Notes: generated from the sequence alone by a model not told the origin. DNA of 64,000 nt from Sphingomonas sp. (GCF_030145815.1 NZ_JAIXHL010000024.1:1-64000); one strand, 5' to 3'. Positions 35,771-47,662 are shown, numbered from the stretch's first letter. A program made the numbers and translations.

Positions 35771-36082
35771 TCAGCCGCCCGAACGGCTCATCACCTGACC
35801 GGTGCGGCCGTCGACATCGATCCAGATGACGTTTCCATTGCGCAGGAACTTCAGCGTGTAAATGCCGGTTCCCGAATCGAAGTCGAAACCGAGATAGCGC
35901 GCGCCCTGCCGCTCCATCTGCGGCACCACCCGCGCCTCGATCGCGCGCAGCGGCAACAGCTTGCCCTGAACGCGGCCAGCACGCGCAGCCTCCTGGTCGC
36001 TGCGCCGGTCCTGGGGCGTAGCGTGAACCGGGGCAGCGGCGGCGAGAAACGCGCCGAGACAAAGGACACCAAACATCTTCAT
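35771..36082 (-). CDS. PepSY-domain periplasmic protein
   Basis: A 103-residue protein with a signal peptide (MKMFGVLCLGAFLAAAAPVHA, cut near residue 21) and a PepSY-like domain. The region YLGFDFDSGTGIYTLKFLRN and IWIDVDGRTGQVMS resembles the PepSY strand pair. PepSY proteins are often encoded with two-component systems and are thought to modulate periplasmic activities; here the gene leads the response-regulator/kinase operon. Regulatory interaction with the sensor is inference. Confidence 0.85.
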   Translation of the reverse strand: MKMFGVLCLGAFLAAAAPVHATPQDRRSDQEAARAGRVQGKLLPLRAIEARVVPQMERQGARYLGFDFDSGTGIYTLKFLRNGNVIWIDVDGRTGQVMSRSGG

Positions 36083-36205
36083 GACTTGGATGGCATAGGC
36101 CCGCCGCGTTGAACAGCCCGTGAATGCGGCGGAAAGGTGGCTGTCAGGAACGGGCCGGCGGTCGGTGCTTGCCCGATGGCGCGCGCGGCCCTACCTGCCC
36201 CCGCC

Positions 36206-37984
36206 ATGGCTGCCCCCGTCCTCTCCTATGAAAAGCTCGGCCTGATCCAGGGATCGGGCTGGTTGTTCCGCGACCTCGACATCCATATCGGCGCGCGCGA
36301 CCGGCTGGCGCTGATCGGACGCAACGGTGCGGGCAAGACGACGTTGCTCAAGCTGATTGCAGGGCAGGTCGACGCCGACGAGGGGCGGCGGACGATCCAG
36401 CCGGGCACGCGCGTCGTGATGCTGGAGCAGGAGCCGCGCATGGCCGGCTGCGTCACGCTGATGGACTATGTCCTGTCGGGCGACGATGCGCCGGCGCGGC
36501 ATGAGGCGGAGGCGATTGCCGACCAGCTGGGCATCGACCTGATGCGTGAGGCGGCGACCGCGAGCGGGGGCGAGCGGCGCCGCGCCGCCATCGCCCGCGC
36601 GCTGGCGATGGACCCGGACGTGCTGCTGCTGGACGAGCCGACCAACCATCTCGACATCCATGCAATCGAATGGCTGGAAGAATGGCTGACCCGCTATCGC
36701 GGTGCGTTCGTGGTGATCAGCCATGACCGCACCTTCCTGACGCGCCTTACCCGCCAGACACTGTGGCTTGATCGCGGGTCGATGCGGCGCGCGGAAGTTG
36801 GCTTTGGTGGGTTCGAGGCGTGGACCGATCAGGTCTATGCCGAGGAGCAGCGCGCGGCGGAGAAGCTCGACGCGCGGCTGAAGCTGGAGGAGCATTGGCT
36901 GCAGCGCGGGGTGACCGGGCGGCGGCGGCGCAACCAGGGGCGGCTGACCAAGCTGCTGGAGATGCGCGCCGAGCGCGCAGCGATGACCGGGCCGCAGGGC
37001 GCGGCGAACCTCACCACTGCGGCGGACGATTCGAAGACCAAGGTTGTGATCGATGCCAAGGGCGCGAGCAAAGCCTATGGCGACCGTACGATCATCCGCG
37101 ACCTGACGCTGCGCATCACGCGCAAGGATCGGATCGGCATTGTTGGCAAGAATGGTGCGGGCAAGTCGACGCTGCTCAAGCTCCTGACCGGCGAGATCGA
37201 ACCCGATAGCGGGACGGTGACACGGGCGAGGACGATCGATCCGGTGATCATCGATCAGCAACGCAGCCGAATGCAGCCGGACAAAACGGTGCGCGAGGTT
37301 GTCGCCGATGGCGGCGAATGGATCGATGTGCTCGGCACGCGCAAGCATATCCACGGCTATTTGAAGGAGTTCCTGTTCGCGCCGGAAATGGTCGAGGCAA
37401 AGGTCGGGACGCTCTCGGGGGGCGAGCGCTCGCGCTTGCTGCTCGCGCGCGAATTTGCGCGGCCGTCGAACCTGATGGTGCTGGACGAACCGACCAACGA
37501 CCTCGACCTCGAAACGCTCGACCTGCTGCAGGAAGTGATCGCGGATTATGACGGCACGGTGCTGATCGTCAGCCACGACCGCGACTTTCTCGACCGCACG
37601 GTGACGATGACGATCGGGCTCGACGGGTCGGGCACGGTCGACATGGTGGTCGGCGGCTATGCCGATTGGGAAGCCAAGCGCAAGGTGCGAACCGAGGCGA
37701 AGAAGGTGGCGGTCAGGGCCGCGCCGGTCGCGGAGACACCCAAGGCGCGGACCAAGCTGACTTATAAGGACCAGCGCGATTACGACCTGCTGCCTAAGCG
37801 GATCGAGGAGCTGGACGCAGCGATTGCGAAGGACGAGGCGGCGCTGGCCGATCCGGAGCTGTATGCGAAGAACCCGAAGAAGTTCGACGCGCTGATGGCG
37901 GCGATCGCCAAGGCGCGCGACGAAAAGGATGCGGCGGAGCTGCGCTGGCTGGAACTGGCGGAGATGGCCGAGGGGTTGGGGTGA
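36206..37984 (+). CDS. uup: ABC-F family ATPase (Uup-type)
   Basis: A 592-residue soluble protein with two ABC ATPase domains and no membrane helices. Domain 1: Walker A GRNGAGKTTLLKL, signature SGGERRRAA and LLLDEPTNHLD. Domain 2: GKNGAGKSTLLKLL, LSGGERSRLLLAREF and LVLDEPTNDLD. A C-terminal coiled coil starting TYKDQRDYDLLPKRIEEL identifies the Uup branch. The ATG at 36206 (MAAPVLSYEKLG) fits the family; earlier in-frame starts add unrelated residues. ABC-F proteins act on ribosomes or on branched DNA intermediates. Confidence 0.92.
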   Translation: MAAPVLSYEKLGLIQGSGWLFRDLDIHIGARDRLALIGRNGAGKTTLLKLIAGQVDADEGRRTIQPGTRVVMLEQEPRMAGCVTLMDYVLSGDDAPARHEAEAIADQLGIDLMREAATASGGERRRAAIARALAMDPDVLLLDEPTNHLDIHAIEWLEEWLTRYRGAFVVISHDRTFLTRLTRQTLWLDRGSMRRAEVGFGGFEAWTDQVYAEEQRAAEKLDARLKLEEHWLQRGVTGRRRRNQGRLTKLLEMRAERAAMTGPQGAANLTTAADDSKTKVVIDAKGASKAYGDRTIIRDLTLRITRKDRIGIVGKNGAGKSTLLKLLTGEIEPDSGTVTRARTIDPVIIDQQRSRMQPDKTVREVVADGGEWIDVLGTRKHIHGYLKEFLFAPEMVEAKVGTLSGGERSRLLLAREFARPSNLMVLDEPTNDLDLETLDLLQEVIADYDGTVLIVSHDRDFLDRTVTMTIGLDGSGTVDMVVGGYADWEAKRKVRTEAKKVAVRAAPVAETPKARTKLTYKDQRDYDLLPKRIEELDAAIAKDEAALADPELYAKNPKKFDALMAAIAKARDEKDAAELRWLELAEMAEGLG

Positions 37985-37988
37985 GGCT

Positions 37989-38882
37989 TTAAGCCGGCAC
38001 CACCACGTCGATGGCGCGTTCGGCGACGCGCACGGTTACCGGCACGCGCGCGAGCACTTCGCCGTCGATCGAGATGCTGCGGCGGGGGCGGGCGTCGAGC
38101 TTCAACTCGGTCCCGCGAAACTCCTCGACCAGCTTTTCGCGGCCGCGCAGGCGGAAGAAGCGCAGATACCAGTCCCAGGCCAACCGCCAGCGATTGCGGC
38201 CGGTGACGACCTGGATCATCATCTCGCCGCTCTCGACGCAGGCTTCGTCGCTCATCACCACGCCGCCGTGGAATTTGCCGTTGAGGATGCGGACCTCGCT
38301 CGCCCACATGCGGTGCGCGCCGCGATCATCGGTCACGGTGACGCGGAACGGGCGGAAGCGGGCGAAGCACCATAGCGCCCAGGCAAGATAGCCAACACGG
38401 CCCAGATATTTCTTGAGGTTGTGCGGCACCGTCTTTCCGATCATCGGCGACAGACCCATTGCGGCGGCATTGGCGAAATAGTCGCCGTCGATCATGCCGA
38501 GATCGACCCGGCGGCGTTTGCCGGTAGCGATCGTCTGGATCGCGCCGTCGAGATCGAGCGGGATGCCGAGCGTGCGCGCGAAGCTGTTGGCGGTGCCGAG
38601 CGGAAGGACGGCGAACACGACGTCCTTGCCGACAACATCATCGACCACGCCCGACAGCGACCCGTCGCCGCCGCCGACGATCACCATCGGCGCGCCGCTG
38701 CGGATTGCGTCGCGGACGGTGTCGTCGAGCAGGTCGGGGTCTTTCACCGGATGCGCGGCGATCAGGCGGATGCCAGCCGCCTCGATCTTATCGCGCGCCT
38801 GACCGAACAGCGTTTCGCCGCGTCGAGACTTGGCATTGACGATCAGCACGGCTTCGCGCGGGACGGGCAGGGTCGTTGTCAT
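37989..38882 (-). CDS. Diacylglycerol/lipid kinase family protein (YegS-like)
   Basis: A 297-residue lipid kinase. The N-terminal NAKSRRGE motif, the nucleotide-binding GGGDGSLSGV and LPLGTANSFARTLGIP are the DagK/YegS hallmarks. The product phosphorylates a lipid alcohol such as diacylglycerol. It is the last gene of the unit that starts with the DUF815 ATPase, 42 bases after the unknown gene, and ends four bases before the convergent uup stop. Confidence 0.9.
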   Translation of the reverse strand: MTTTLPVPREAVLIVNAKSRRGETLFGQARDKIEAAGIRLIAAHPVKDPDLLDDTVRDAIRSGAPMVIVGGGDGSLSGVVDDVVGKDVVFAVLPLGTANSFARTLGIPLDLDGAIQTIATGKRRRVDLGMIDGDYFANAAAMGLSPMIGKTVPHNLKKYLGRVGYLAWALWCFARFRPFRVTVTDDRGAHRMWASEVRILNGKFHGGVVMSDEACVESGEMMIQVVTGRNRWRLAWDWYLRFFRLRGREKLVEEFRGTELKLDARPRRSISIDGEVLARVPVTVRVAERAIDVVVPA

Positions 38883-38924
38883 CGCGCAATAACTGCGTGC
38901 GGGCCGGGAAGGTCCATCGGCTGA

Positions 38925-39413
38925 TCAGTAAAGCAGCGCACGTTCGTCGATTTCCCGGAACACCGGCAGGTCGAGCGTGGCGGCTTCGGCCCAGCCGACA
39001 TGGACGACGTCTTCGAAATACCAGCGGTCATGGTCGCCATCCGATTTGGAGTTGCAGCGCAACGTTACGCGCTGACCGAACGGCAGGCGCACGATCCACT
39101 GGTCGAGATTTGGGCGATATGGGGCGTGGTTGGCGACGTTGAAGCGCAGCCAGAGATGGTCGCTGCCCTCCATCCGCGTGGCGAGCGGGACGCGCCAATC
39201 CTCGATCACGCCCAGCTCGCCATAGCTGGTCGTTGGCGCGAAGTTGGTGCGGCCTTCATGGTCGATCCGCTGGTACCAGCCGCGCGCGCTGGCGTGCGGC
39301 GGGTCGAACGGGACTTCGCGGGGCAGGGCGTTGCGCACAGCTGACCACGGCATACCGCGCGCCGCCTTGTCCCAATGGATGTGGACATGCTGGATCGCGA
39401 GCTGCCCCCTCAC
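38925..39413 (-). CDS. Protein of unknown function coupled to DUF815 ATPase
   Basis: A 162-residue soluble protein. I do not recognise its family. It is rich in aromatic residues and histidines (HVHIHWDKAARG, WYQRIDHEGR, DRWYFEDVVHVGW), with no signal peptide and no membrane segment. The GTG at 39413 lies in a GTGA overlap with the ATPase stop, and its coding character is supported by conserved spacing within the operon. Context suggests it works with the upstream AAA protein. Confidence 0.65.
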   Translation of the reverse strand: MRGQLAIQHVHIHWDKAARGMPWSAVRNALPREVPFDPPHASARGWYQRIDHEGRTNFAPTTSYGELGVIEDWRVPLATRMEGSDHLWLRFNVANHAPYRPNLDQWIVRLPFGQRVTLRCNSKSDGDHDRWYFEDVVHVGWAEAATLDLPVFREIDERALLY

Positions 39414-40231
39414 AGGCGCTTGCCGTTCCGCCCCGCCAGATCGACGACATATTGCCACGCGACCCGGCCCGATCGGCTGCCGCGCCGGGTCGCCCAGTTG
39501 ATCGCCTCCGCCGCGTCGAACGGCAGGTTGTGATCCTGCGCATAGGTGCGGACGATTTCGACATAGGTGTCCTGGTCGATCGCGTGGAAGCCGAGGCTGA
39601 GCCCGAAGCGGTCGGCGAGCGCGAGGCTGTCGTCGATGCTGTCGCGCGGGTTGATCGCGCTCGCCTGTTCCTCAAGGTTGCGGGGGATCAGGTGGCGGCG
39701 GTTGGAGGTGACGAACAGGCGGGTGTTGGCCGGCCGCGCCTCGGCTCCGCCTTCGAGGAGCGAGCGCAGTGCGCGACCGTCCGACGCGGCGTCGAAGCCG
39801 AGATCGTCGAGGAAGATGACGAACGCGCGGGGGGCGCTCGCGAGTTCGGTGAACAGGGTGGGGAGCGTGTCGAGCGCATCGGCCTGTGCCTCGACCAGCG
39901 CGACGGCTCCGCCTTCGGCCTGAACGGCGGCGACCGCGGCCTTACTCAGCGCCGATTTGCCGGTACCGCGAGCGCCCCATAGCAGTGCGTCATGTGCCGG
40001 AAGGCCGGCGGCGAGGCAGCGGACATTTTCGACCAGCGTCGCCTTTTGTGCGTCGATCCCGACCAGTTCGGACAGCGGGAGCGGCGCGAAGGCGCGGGCG
40101 GGCTGGAGATAGCCCCCCGAAGAACCTCTATGCCAGACATAGGCGGGATGCGCGGTCAGGTCCGGCGCGGGCGGCGGTGGTGGCGCGAGCCGTTCGAGCG
40201 CGGCGGCGATGCGGTCCAGCGGGTCGGTCAT
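39410..40231 (-). CDS. DUF815 family AAA ATP-binding protein
   Basis: A 273-residue AAA-type ATPase of the DUF815 family. Walker A is GARGTGKS (86-93), Walker B is FVIFLDDLGFD, and LFVTSNRRHLIPRNL holds sensor 1. The family function is unknown. The N-terminal 30 residues are Pro/Ala-rich. It is the first gene of a minus-strand unit that continues with the unknown 162-residue protein and the lipid kinase. Confidence 0.92.
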   Translation of the reverse strand: MTDPLDRIAAALERLAPPPPPAPDLTAHPAYVWHRGSSGGYLQPARAFAPLPLSELVGIDAQKATLVENVRCLAAGLPAHDALLWGARGTGKSALSKAAVAAVQAEGGAVALVEAQADALDTLPTLFTELASAPRAFVIFLDDLGFDAASDGRALRSLLEGGAEARPANTRLFVTSNRRHLIPRNLEEQASAINPRDSIDDSLALADRFGLSLGFHAIDQDTYVEIVRTYAQDHNLPFDAAEAINWATRRGSRSGRVAWQYVVDLAGRNGKRL

Positions 40232-40267
40232 CTAGGCGAGGGCTAGGGGGTGGGGCGGGGGTTGGCA

Positions 40268-40738
40268 ATGCCTCAAGGTTCGGGCACGCCTGCCGGAATG
40301 CAAGGTGACCAGTTCCCCATCTGGCTTTTCGCCCTCGCATGGGGCTGGGTGGCCCTGATACTTGGCGCGTCCGCGCTTTATCGTAAGGCGAACGGCAAGC
40401 CGATCATCCCCCGCTTACCCAAGGATGCACTCTATTCCGAGCGAGCCGCGTCGGGCCGTTGGGCGAACAACTGCTTGATGGTGGCCCTGACCAAAGATGC
40501 TATCGGAGTAATTCCGTTTTTTCCGTTCACCCTCGGGTTCCTGCCTGAGGTGTATCAGCTGGAGCGCGAGATTCTATTGAAGCATGTTCGCCGCGTCACC
40601 GTTCGGACGTCGGCTTGGGGGCTGAATGTCGCGATTGACTACGGACCTGCTGAGCGGACCCTGAAACTCAAATTGCGAGACCCCGATGCTTTCGCCAACG
40701 CGCTCGTGGGGCTCGGTGTAAAGGTCATCCGCTCCTGA
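40268..40738 (+). CDS. Membrane-anchored hypothetical protein
   Basis: A 156-residue protein with one strong N-terminal membrane helix (WLFALAWGWVALILGASAL, about 18-36) and a second hydrophobic stretch with GVIPFFPFTLGFLP. The C-terminal half, with HVRRVTVRTS and ERTLKLKLRDP, could be a small beta domain. Family not recognised. The ATG at 40268 is taken; one at 40298 is possible. Base use here is slightly less GC-rich than its neighbours, and the gene stands alone between two minus-strand units. Confidence 0.68.
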   Translation: MPQGSGTPAGMQGDQFPIWLFALAWGWVALILGASALYRKANGKPIIPRLPKDALYSERAASGRWANNCLMVALTKDAIGVIPFFPFTLGFLPEVYQLEREILLKHVRRVTVRTSAWGLNVAIDYGPAERTLKLKLRDPDAFANALVGLGVKVIRS

Positions 40739-40744
40739 GTTGCA

Positions 40745-42839
40745 TCAGGCCAGTTTCGCCAGCAGCGCTTCCGCCGCGCCCTTGTCGGTGAAGCCGGGGG
40801 TGGCGAGGGCGGCGCGGGTCTCGGTCACGGCCTCGTCCTTGCGACCGGCGTCGGCATAAGCCTGCGCCAGTTGCCAGCGCAGCATCGGGTGGCGTGGGGC
40901 GAGGGTCACGGCCTTGCGCAGCAGCTCGATCCCGGCGGTGTGATCGCCGCCTTGTGCCAGCGCCCATCCCATGGCTCCCGCGACCGCCGGGTTGCTGGGC
41001 GCGATCAGATAGGCCGCTTCGGCATAGCGCGCGGCGCGGTCGGGCTCGCCGGCTCCGGCATAGGCGAAGGCGAGTTCGGCGAGCAAAGCAGCGTCGCGAT
41101 TGCCGATGCGCAGGCGGATTGCCTCCAGCGAATCGATCGCCGCGTCGAAATCGCCCGCCGCCGACTGCCAGTGCGCGGAGAGGCGCAGCGCGGACAGGTT
41201 GAACGGGTTTTGCGACAGGAACAGCGCGAGCGTGGTCGATGCCGTCTGGCGCTGGCCCGAGCGGTCGAGCGCTTCGACCAGTCGCAGCATCGCGGGTTCG
41301 TCGAATCGGATGCCGGCAGCGGTCTTGTACCATGGCACCGCGTCCCCGGGGCGCTTGAGCAGCATCAGCACGTCGCCAACCAGGCTGGCCGATGCGGGGG
41401 CTCCGGGGTTGCGCTGGGCGACTGCCTGCGCGCGGGCGAGCGCTTCGCCGCCGCGGCCATTCTCGATCAGACCACGCAGCAGCGGGATCAGCGTCTTGGG
41501 GTCGTCGCCGCCCGCCTTGCCCGCTGCGGCGGCGAGGATCGGCAGCGAATCGTCGGAGCTGAACCAGTCGGGATTGTCGCGCACTGGCAGTGCGGCGCGG
41601 TCGAAATAGCGTGCCGCTTCGGCCCGCTCGCCGATGCGCTCATAGCCGCGCGCCACCAACGTGAGCGCATAGGTGTCGGCGTCACCGCGCGCGACGACCG
41701 GGCGCAGGACGTCGATGCCGTTCTTCGACGCATCGGCGCGGAGCAAGGCGGTGGCGAGCAACTTGCGCGCATTGATGTTCATCGGCTGCAGGGTGATCAG
41801 CGTGCGCAGTTTCTCGATCGCGCGGGCATAGGCGCCCTCCTCAAGATCGAGGGCGCCGCCGAGCAGTAGCCCGCCGGGAAGCTGGCCCACGCCGCCGCCA
41901 GCGCGGGTGAGCAGCTGGCGGGCGAGGTCGAAGCGCTGAGCGCGGGCGGCGAGCACGGCTTGCAGATAGAGCGCCTGCGGGCTGCGCGGACGGACCTCCA
42001 TCGCGCGGCGGGTGAGGTCGAGCATCGCGCGCGTCTGTCCGGCATCGCCGAGCGTCGCGGCGTACTGGATCAGCGTGGCGTGGCGATAGGGATCGCGCTG
42101 CAACGCGCGGTCAAACCAGGGGAGCGACGCGACGAGGCCATATTGGGTGCGGACCAGCTCGCCGCGCAGCAGCAGCGCGTCGGTATTGCCCTTGTCGAGA
42201 TCGACCGCCTTGGCGCTCGCCTCGATCGCGCCGACCACATCGCCCGCGTTGAAACGGAAGCGGCCGAGTTCGGTCCACGCGTCGGCGCTTTGCGGGGCAA
42301 GGCGCACGGCGGCGGTCGCGGCTTCCTGTGCCGCGGCGAGGTTGCCGCCCGCGACATAGGCGCGGGTCTGAACGCGCAGGGCGTAGAGGCGGTCGGCATC
42401 CGGTGCCTTGCGGCTTTCGACCAGCGCGCGGCGAGGATCGCCCTGCAACAGGATCGCGTGCGCCATCAGCGCATGGGTGCGGGCAGGGGCGATGCCGCTG
42501 TCGAGCGCGCGGCGGAGCGCGGCTTCGGCGGCGACGCCCTCGTCGAGCGCGAGGTTGGCGCGGGCGAGCGCGAGGTGCGCCTCACCCCAGGCCGGATCGG
42601 CGCGGACCGCGCTGAACGCCTGGCTGCGCGCGGCCGACGCGTTGCTAGCTTTCAGATAGGCTTCGCTACGCGCCAGTGCTTCGCGCGCGGCGGCGGGGTC
42701 GGGGCGGTCGGTGATGACCGATTTGAATGCGAAGAGCGCGACCGCGAACGCGCCGAGGCACAGGCCGAACACGACGATCCGCCGCAGCGTGACGCCGCGG
42801 CGCGCGCGCTTCTCGCCCGAACGGCGGCGGCGGCGGGGT

Positions 42840-42856
<17 letters not shown>
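40745..42856 (-). CDS. prsT: TPR-repeat protein, PrsT-like (XrtA/PEP-CTERM system)
   Basis: A 703-residue protein with a basic, Arg-rich N-terminus, one membrane anchor at about 25-45, and then a long array of tetratricopeptide repeats to the C-terminus (for example AWGEAHLALARANLALDEG and SADAWTELGRFRFNAGDV). This matches the TPR protein often encoded next to PrsK and PrsR in XrtA exosortase loci, which is believed to help polysaccharide or PEP-CTERM protein assembly in the periplasm. It overlaps prsR by 17 bases. The anchor-plus-TPR plan is shorter than the longest PrsT proteins. Confidence 0.82.
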
Positions 42857-44197
<1,341 letters not shown>

Positions 44198-44201
<4 letters not shown>

Positions 44202-46234
44202 GCGGCGTTTCCAAGGGCGTGGGTGTCGGCGCGGGCGGCGCGCAGGGTGACGCGGAAGCGGCTGCCGCGCCCTTCCGCGCTCGATACGTCGAGTCGTCCG
44301 CCCATATCCTCGGCCAGCTTGCGCGCCTCGAACGCGCCGATGCCGAAGCCGCCGGGCTTTGACGAGACGAAGGGACGGAACAGCTTTTCGCGGATGAAGG
44401 CAGGCGACATGCCGCAACCCTGATCGATCACGTCGATCGCGACCGCATCGCCCAGTTCGACGATGGCGAGGGTGACGCGGGATTCGGGTTCGCTCGCGTC
44501 GATCGCATTCTGGATCAGGTGGCCGAGCAGGGTTTCAAGCCGGGCGGGATCGGCGACAGCCATCGGGTCGCCCTTGCTGACCACCTCGACCGGATGGGTC
44601 TGCTCACGGCTGCGCGCCATGCGGCGGAGCAATGGGGCGAGCGGCATGGCGACGGGCGGTTCGTTGCGGGCGCGATGGTGCTGCGACAGGCGCGCGAGCA
44701 GGTCGTTCATGCGGCCCGCCGAATCCTGCAGCGTCGCGACCATGTCGGCGCGAAATTCGGGATTGTCGGCGTGCCGTTCGGCATTGCGCGCGACCAGGGT
44801 CAGCTGGCTCACCAGATTCTTGATGTCGTGCATGATGAAGGCGAAGCGGCGGTTGAACTCGTCGAACCGCTCGGCCTCGGCGAGCGCCTCCTGCGCGCGT
44901 TCCTCGGCGATGTGGCTCGCGACCTGACGGCCGGCAGCCTTGAGCAGGTCGAAATCCTCCCAGTCGAGCGCGCGAGGCACCGGGGGACGGGCGAGCACGA
45001 TCGCACCGGCGAGCTTCTGCTGGTGCGGCAGCGGCACGACCACCCACGCCTGATCCCAGGCGCGGATCGAGGGCGGGACTGCGTCGGCACCCGCGCCGGT
45101 GTCGAGTTCGATGACGGTTGCGGGATCGACCCGGTCGAGCTGCCAGCTTTCGCCATAGGCGGCGGGCAGGTCTGCGCGCGCGACATTCCATCCCGCGCCG
45201 ACGGTCAGGCTGTCGCCCTGCGGCAGCAGCAGGACGCCGGCGGGGGAGTCGGTGAGGTCGGCGAGCGCCTTGACGATACGTTCGTCCAGCGTCGCCGCCC
45301 CGTCGGGCTCGCCCAGCGTCTCGGTGAAGCGCATCCACTCGGCGCGATAGTCGTAGCGGTGGCGGAAGAAATGCTTGGCCAGTTTCACCTTGATCCATGC
45401 GCGCAGCCATGAGCTGGAGATCAGCGTGAGGATCGCGGCGGTGGAGCCGAACACGAAAGCGGTCTGGAGTAGCCGCGCATTGGGGCCGCCGATTGCCGCG
45501 AGCGCGCTCGTGGCGGCGGCGAGCAGCGCGACATAGACGCCGATCGCGACCAGGGTCAGCGCCTGGTAGATCACCGTGCGCGACATCTGCACCGGCCGGT
45601 CGCCGCGATGCTGGAGCCCGGCGGCGATCGCCATCGCGATCAGCGCCATCGCAAAGCCACGCACCGCGACCAACTGAAGCGGCCAGCGCTCGACCAGCCA
45701 GGCGACGGCGAGCAGGTTGATATCGACCAGCCACATCGCGCCAAGTGCAAGGATCACCGGGCGCACCGCATGGCTCTGACGCGGGGCGAGCGCGCTGTGT
45801 AGTCCCTGCACCAGCAGGAGCGCCGCGACGGTCGCGAGCATCTTGAGCAGCAGGGCGGCGTCGAGCATCGGGCGGGGCAGATCGCCTGCGGCGCTTGCGA
45901 AGATGTCCAGCGTCGCAGCCATCAGGATCACCACCGCGACGACCCCGAACACCGTGCCGATTGCTGCGGGCGGCCGCTCGATCACGCCGCTGCGATAGAG
46001 CGCGACCATGAAGCCGAACCAGGCAAGGTTGCGGGCGGCGGCGGCGATTTGCGTGACGAGATCGCTTTCGCCGATTCCCGCGACTGCCAGCGCCCAGAGC
46101 GCGGTGACGGCGAGCGCGGCGACCAGTGGCACGCGCGGCATCGCCACCCCGTCGCTGCGCAATGCCCAGAGCCCGATTGCGCCGAACAACAGGGCAGCGA
46201 GCGCGTGGCCCCAAAGGATCAGCGTCGCGAGCAT
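44198..46234 (-). CDS. prsK: PEP-CTERM/XrtA sensor histidine kinase PrsK
   Basis: A 678-residue kinase with about eight N-terminal membrane helices (1-300), a GAF-like middle (about 330-420) and a C-terminal kinase core. The H-box is AFIMHDIKNLVSQL, followed by the ATPase motifs LIQNAIDASEPESR, DQGCGMSP and KPGGFGIGAFEARKL. The large membrane part plus the HDIKNL box is the PrsK form. The signal is unknown. It starts four bases after the sugar transferase stop and overlaps prsR, so it belongs to one operon with them. Confidence 0.93.
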
Positions 46235-46238
46235 GGAG

Positions 46239-47627
46239 TTACCGCGCCCCGTCCGGGAACAGCACCACGCGCAACGTCTGCAGCAGGATCAGCAGGTCGA
46301 GGAACGGCGAATAATTCTTCGCGTAATACAGGTCATATTCCAGCTTCTGCCGGCTGTCCTCGATCGACGCGCCATAGGGGTAGTTGATCTGCGCCCAGCC
46401 GGTGATGCCCGGCTTCACCATGTGGCGTTCGGCATAATAGGGCAGTTGCTGTTCGAGATCCTCGACGAATTGCGGGCGTTCGGGGCGCGGGCCGACAAAG
46501 CTCATCTCGCCCTTCAACACGCTCCAGCATTGCGGCAATTCGTCGATCCGCACCTTGCGGATGAAGCGACCGACGCGGGTGATGCGCGGGTCATCCTTTT
46601 CGGCCCAGACAGCCTTGCCCGCGACCTCGGCATCCTGGCGCATCGAGCGCAATTTGATGATGTCGAACCCCTGACCGTAGAGGCCGACGCGGCGCTGGCG
46701 GTAGAAGGCGGGGCCCTTACTCTCGAGCTTCACCGCGAGCGCGCCGAGCAGGATTACCGGCAGGGTGATCGCGAGCAGGATCAGGCTGGCGGTGATGTCG
46801 AACAGCCGCTTGAACATGCTCGACAACATGCGGCCGGAGGAGAAGCCGTCGGAGAAGATCAGCCAGCTGGGGTTGACCGATTGCAGGTCGACGCGGCCGG
46901 TCTCGCGCTCGAGGAAGGTCGAGATTTCGTTGACGTGCACGCCGGTGGTCTTGATGCGCAACAGATCCTTGAGCGGAAGCGCGTTGCGGCGTTCCTCGAG
47001 CGCCAGCACCACTTCGCTGGCGTTGAGCAGCACGACATGGTCGGCAAGGTTGTAGATCGCGTCGCGCGCGATCGCTTCGGGGATCACGCGGTTCGCCTCG
47101 CTCATCGAGACATAGCCGACGACGACGAAGCCCGATCCGGGCTTTTTGGACAGGACCTTCAGCCGCTCCGCGCGCGGGCCGGCGCCCAGCACCACGACGC
47201 GGCGCTTGAATACCTGGCTGCCCAGCGTCTTGCCGAGCAGGATGCGCAGCGCAAACAAGGCGACGAATGACGCCAGCATCGCGTAGAGCAGGTTCGAGCG
47301 CCAGAAGGTGAGCGCTGGGACCAGGAAGAAGATCACCGACAGGAAGATCGTGCCGAGCGATACCGCGACCAGCAGGCGCGCGGTGGCGACGCGGTTGGAT
47401 TGCAGCGAATCCGCGCCATAGACCCCGACCGCGATCATCGCGAGTTCGAGGCTGGCGACAAAGCTGAGCATCTGGGGGATGCGGGTGACGATCGGGTCGA
47501 CCGCCATCCCGATCTGGTGCGCGCGGTAGATCCAGCCAAACTCGGCCGCCCCGAACAGCAGCATGACGTCGAACAATGCCAGCAGCAGCACTGCGTTCGG
47601 GATATAATGTTTGAACAGGCGGATCAT
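46239..47627 (-). CDS. XrtA-system polyprenyl-phosphate sugar transferase (TIGR03013-like)
   Basis: A 462-residue membrane enzyme: five N-terminal hydrophobic segments (to about 140), a nucleotide-binding-like domain starting RRVVVLGAGPRA, then the bacterial sugar transferase domain (about 265-462) with SLILLAITLPVIL, YRQRRVGLYGQGFDIIKLRS and LPQCWSVLKGEMSFVGPRPER. It would start a surface polysaccharide by moving a sugar phosphate to undecaprenyl phosphate. It heads the operon that continues into prsK, prsR and the TPR gene. Confidence 0.92.
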   Translation of the reverse strand: MIRLFKHYIPNAVLLLALFDVMLLFGAAEFGWIYRAHQIGMAVDPIVTRIPQMLSFVASLELAMIAVGVYGADSLQSNRVATARLLVAVSLGTIFLSVIFFLVPALTFWRSNLLYAMLASFVALFALRILLGKTLGSQVFKRRVVVLGAGPRAERLKVLSKKPGSGFVVVGYVSMSEANRVIPEAIARDAIYNLADHVVLLNASEVVLALEERRNALPLKDLLRIKTTGVHVNEISTFLERETGRVDLQSVNPSWLIFSDGFSSGRMLSSMFKRLFDITASLILLAITLPVILLGALAVKLESKGPAFYRQRRVGLYGQGFDIIKLRSMRQDAEVAGKAVWAEKDDPRITRVGRFIRKVRIDELPQCWSVLKGEMSFVGPRPERPQFVEDLEQQLPYYAERHMVKPGITGWAQINYPYGASIEDSRQKLEYDLYYAKNYSPFLDLLILLQTLRVVLFPDGAR

Positions 47628-47662
47628 GATGGCCCAACCCTAAAGCGCGAGTGTAAACAAAT

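Noticed and set aside
36191..37576. 461-codon minus-strand open frame opposite uup
   Set aside because: The plus strand holds intact Walker and signature motifs; the minus frame has none.
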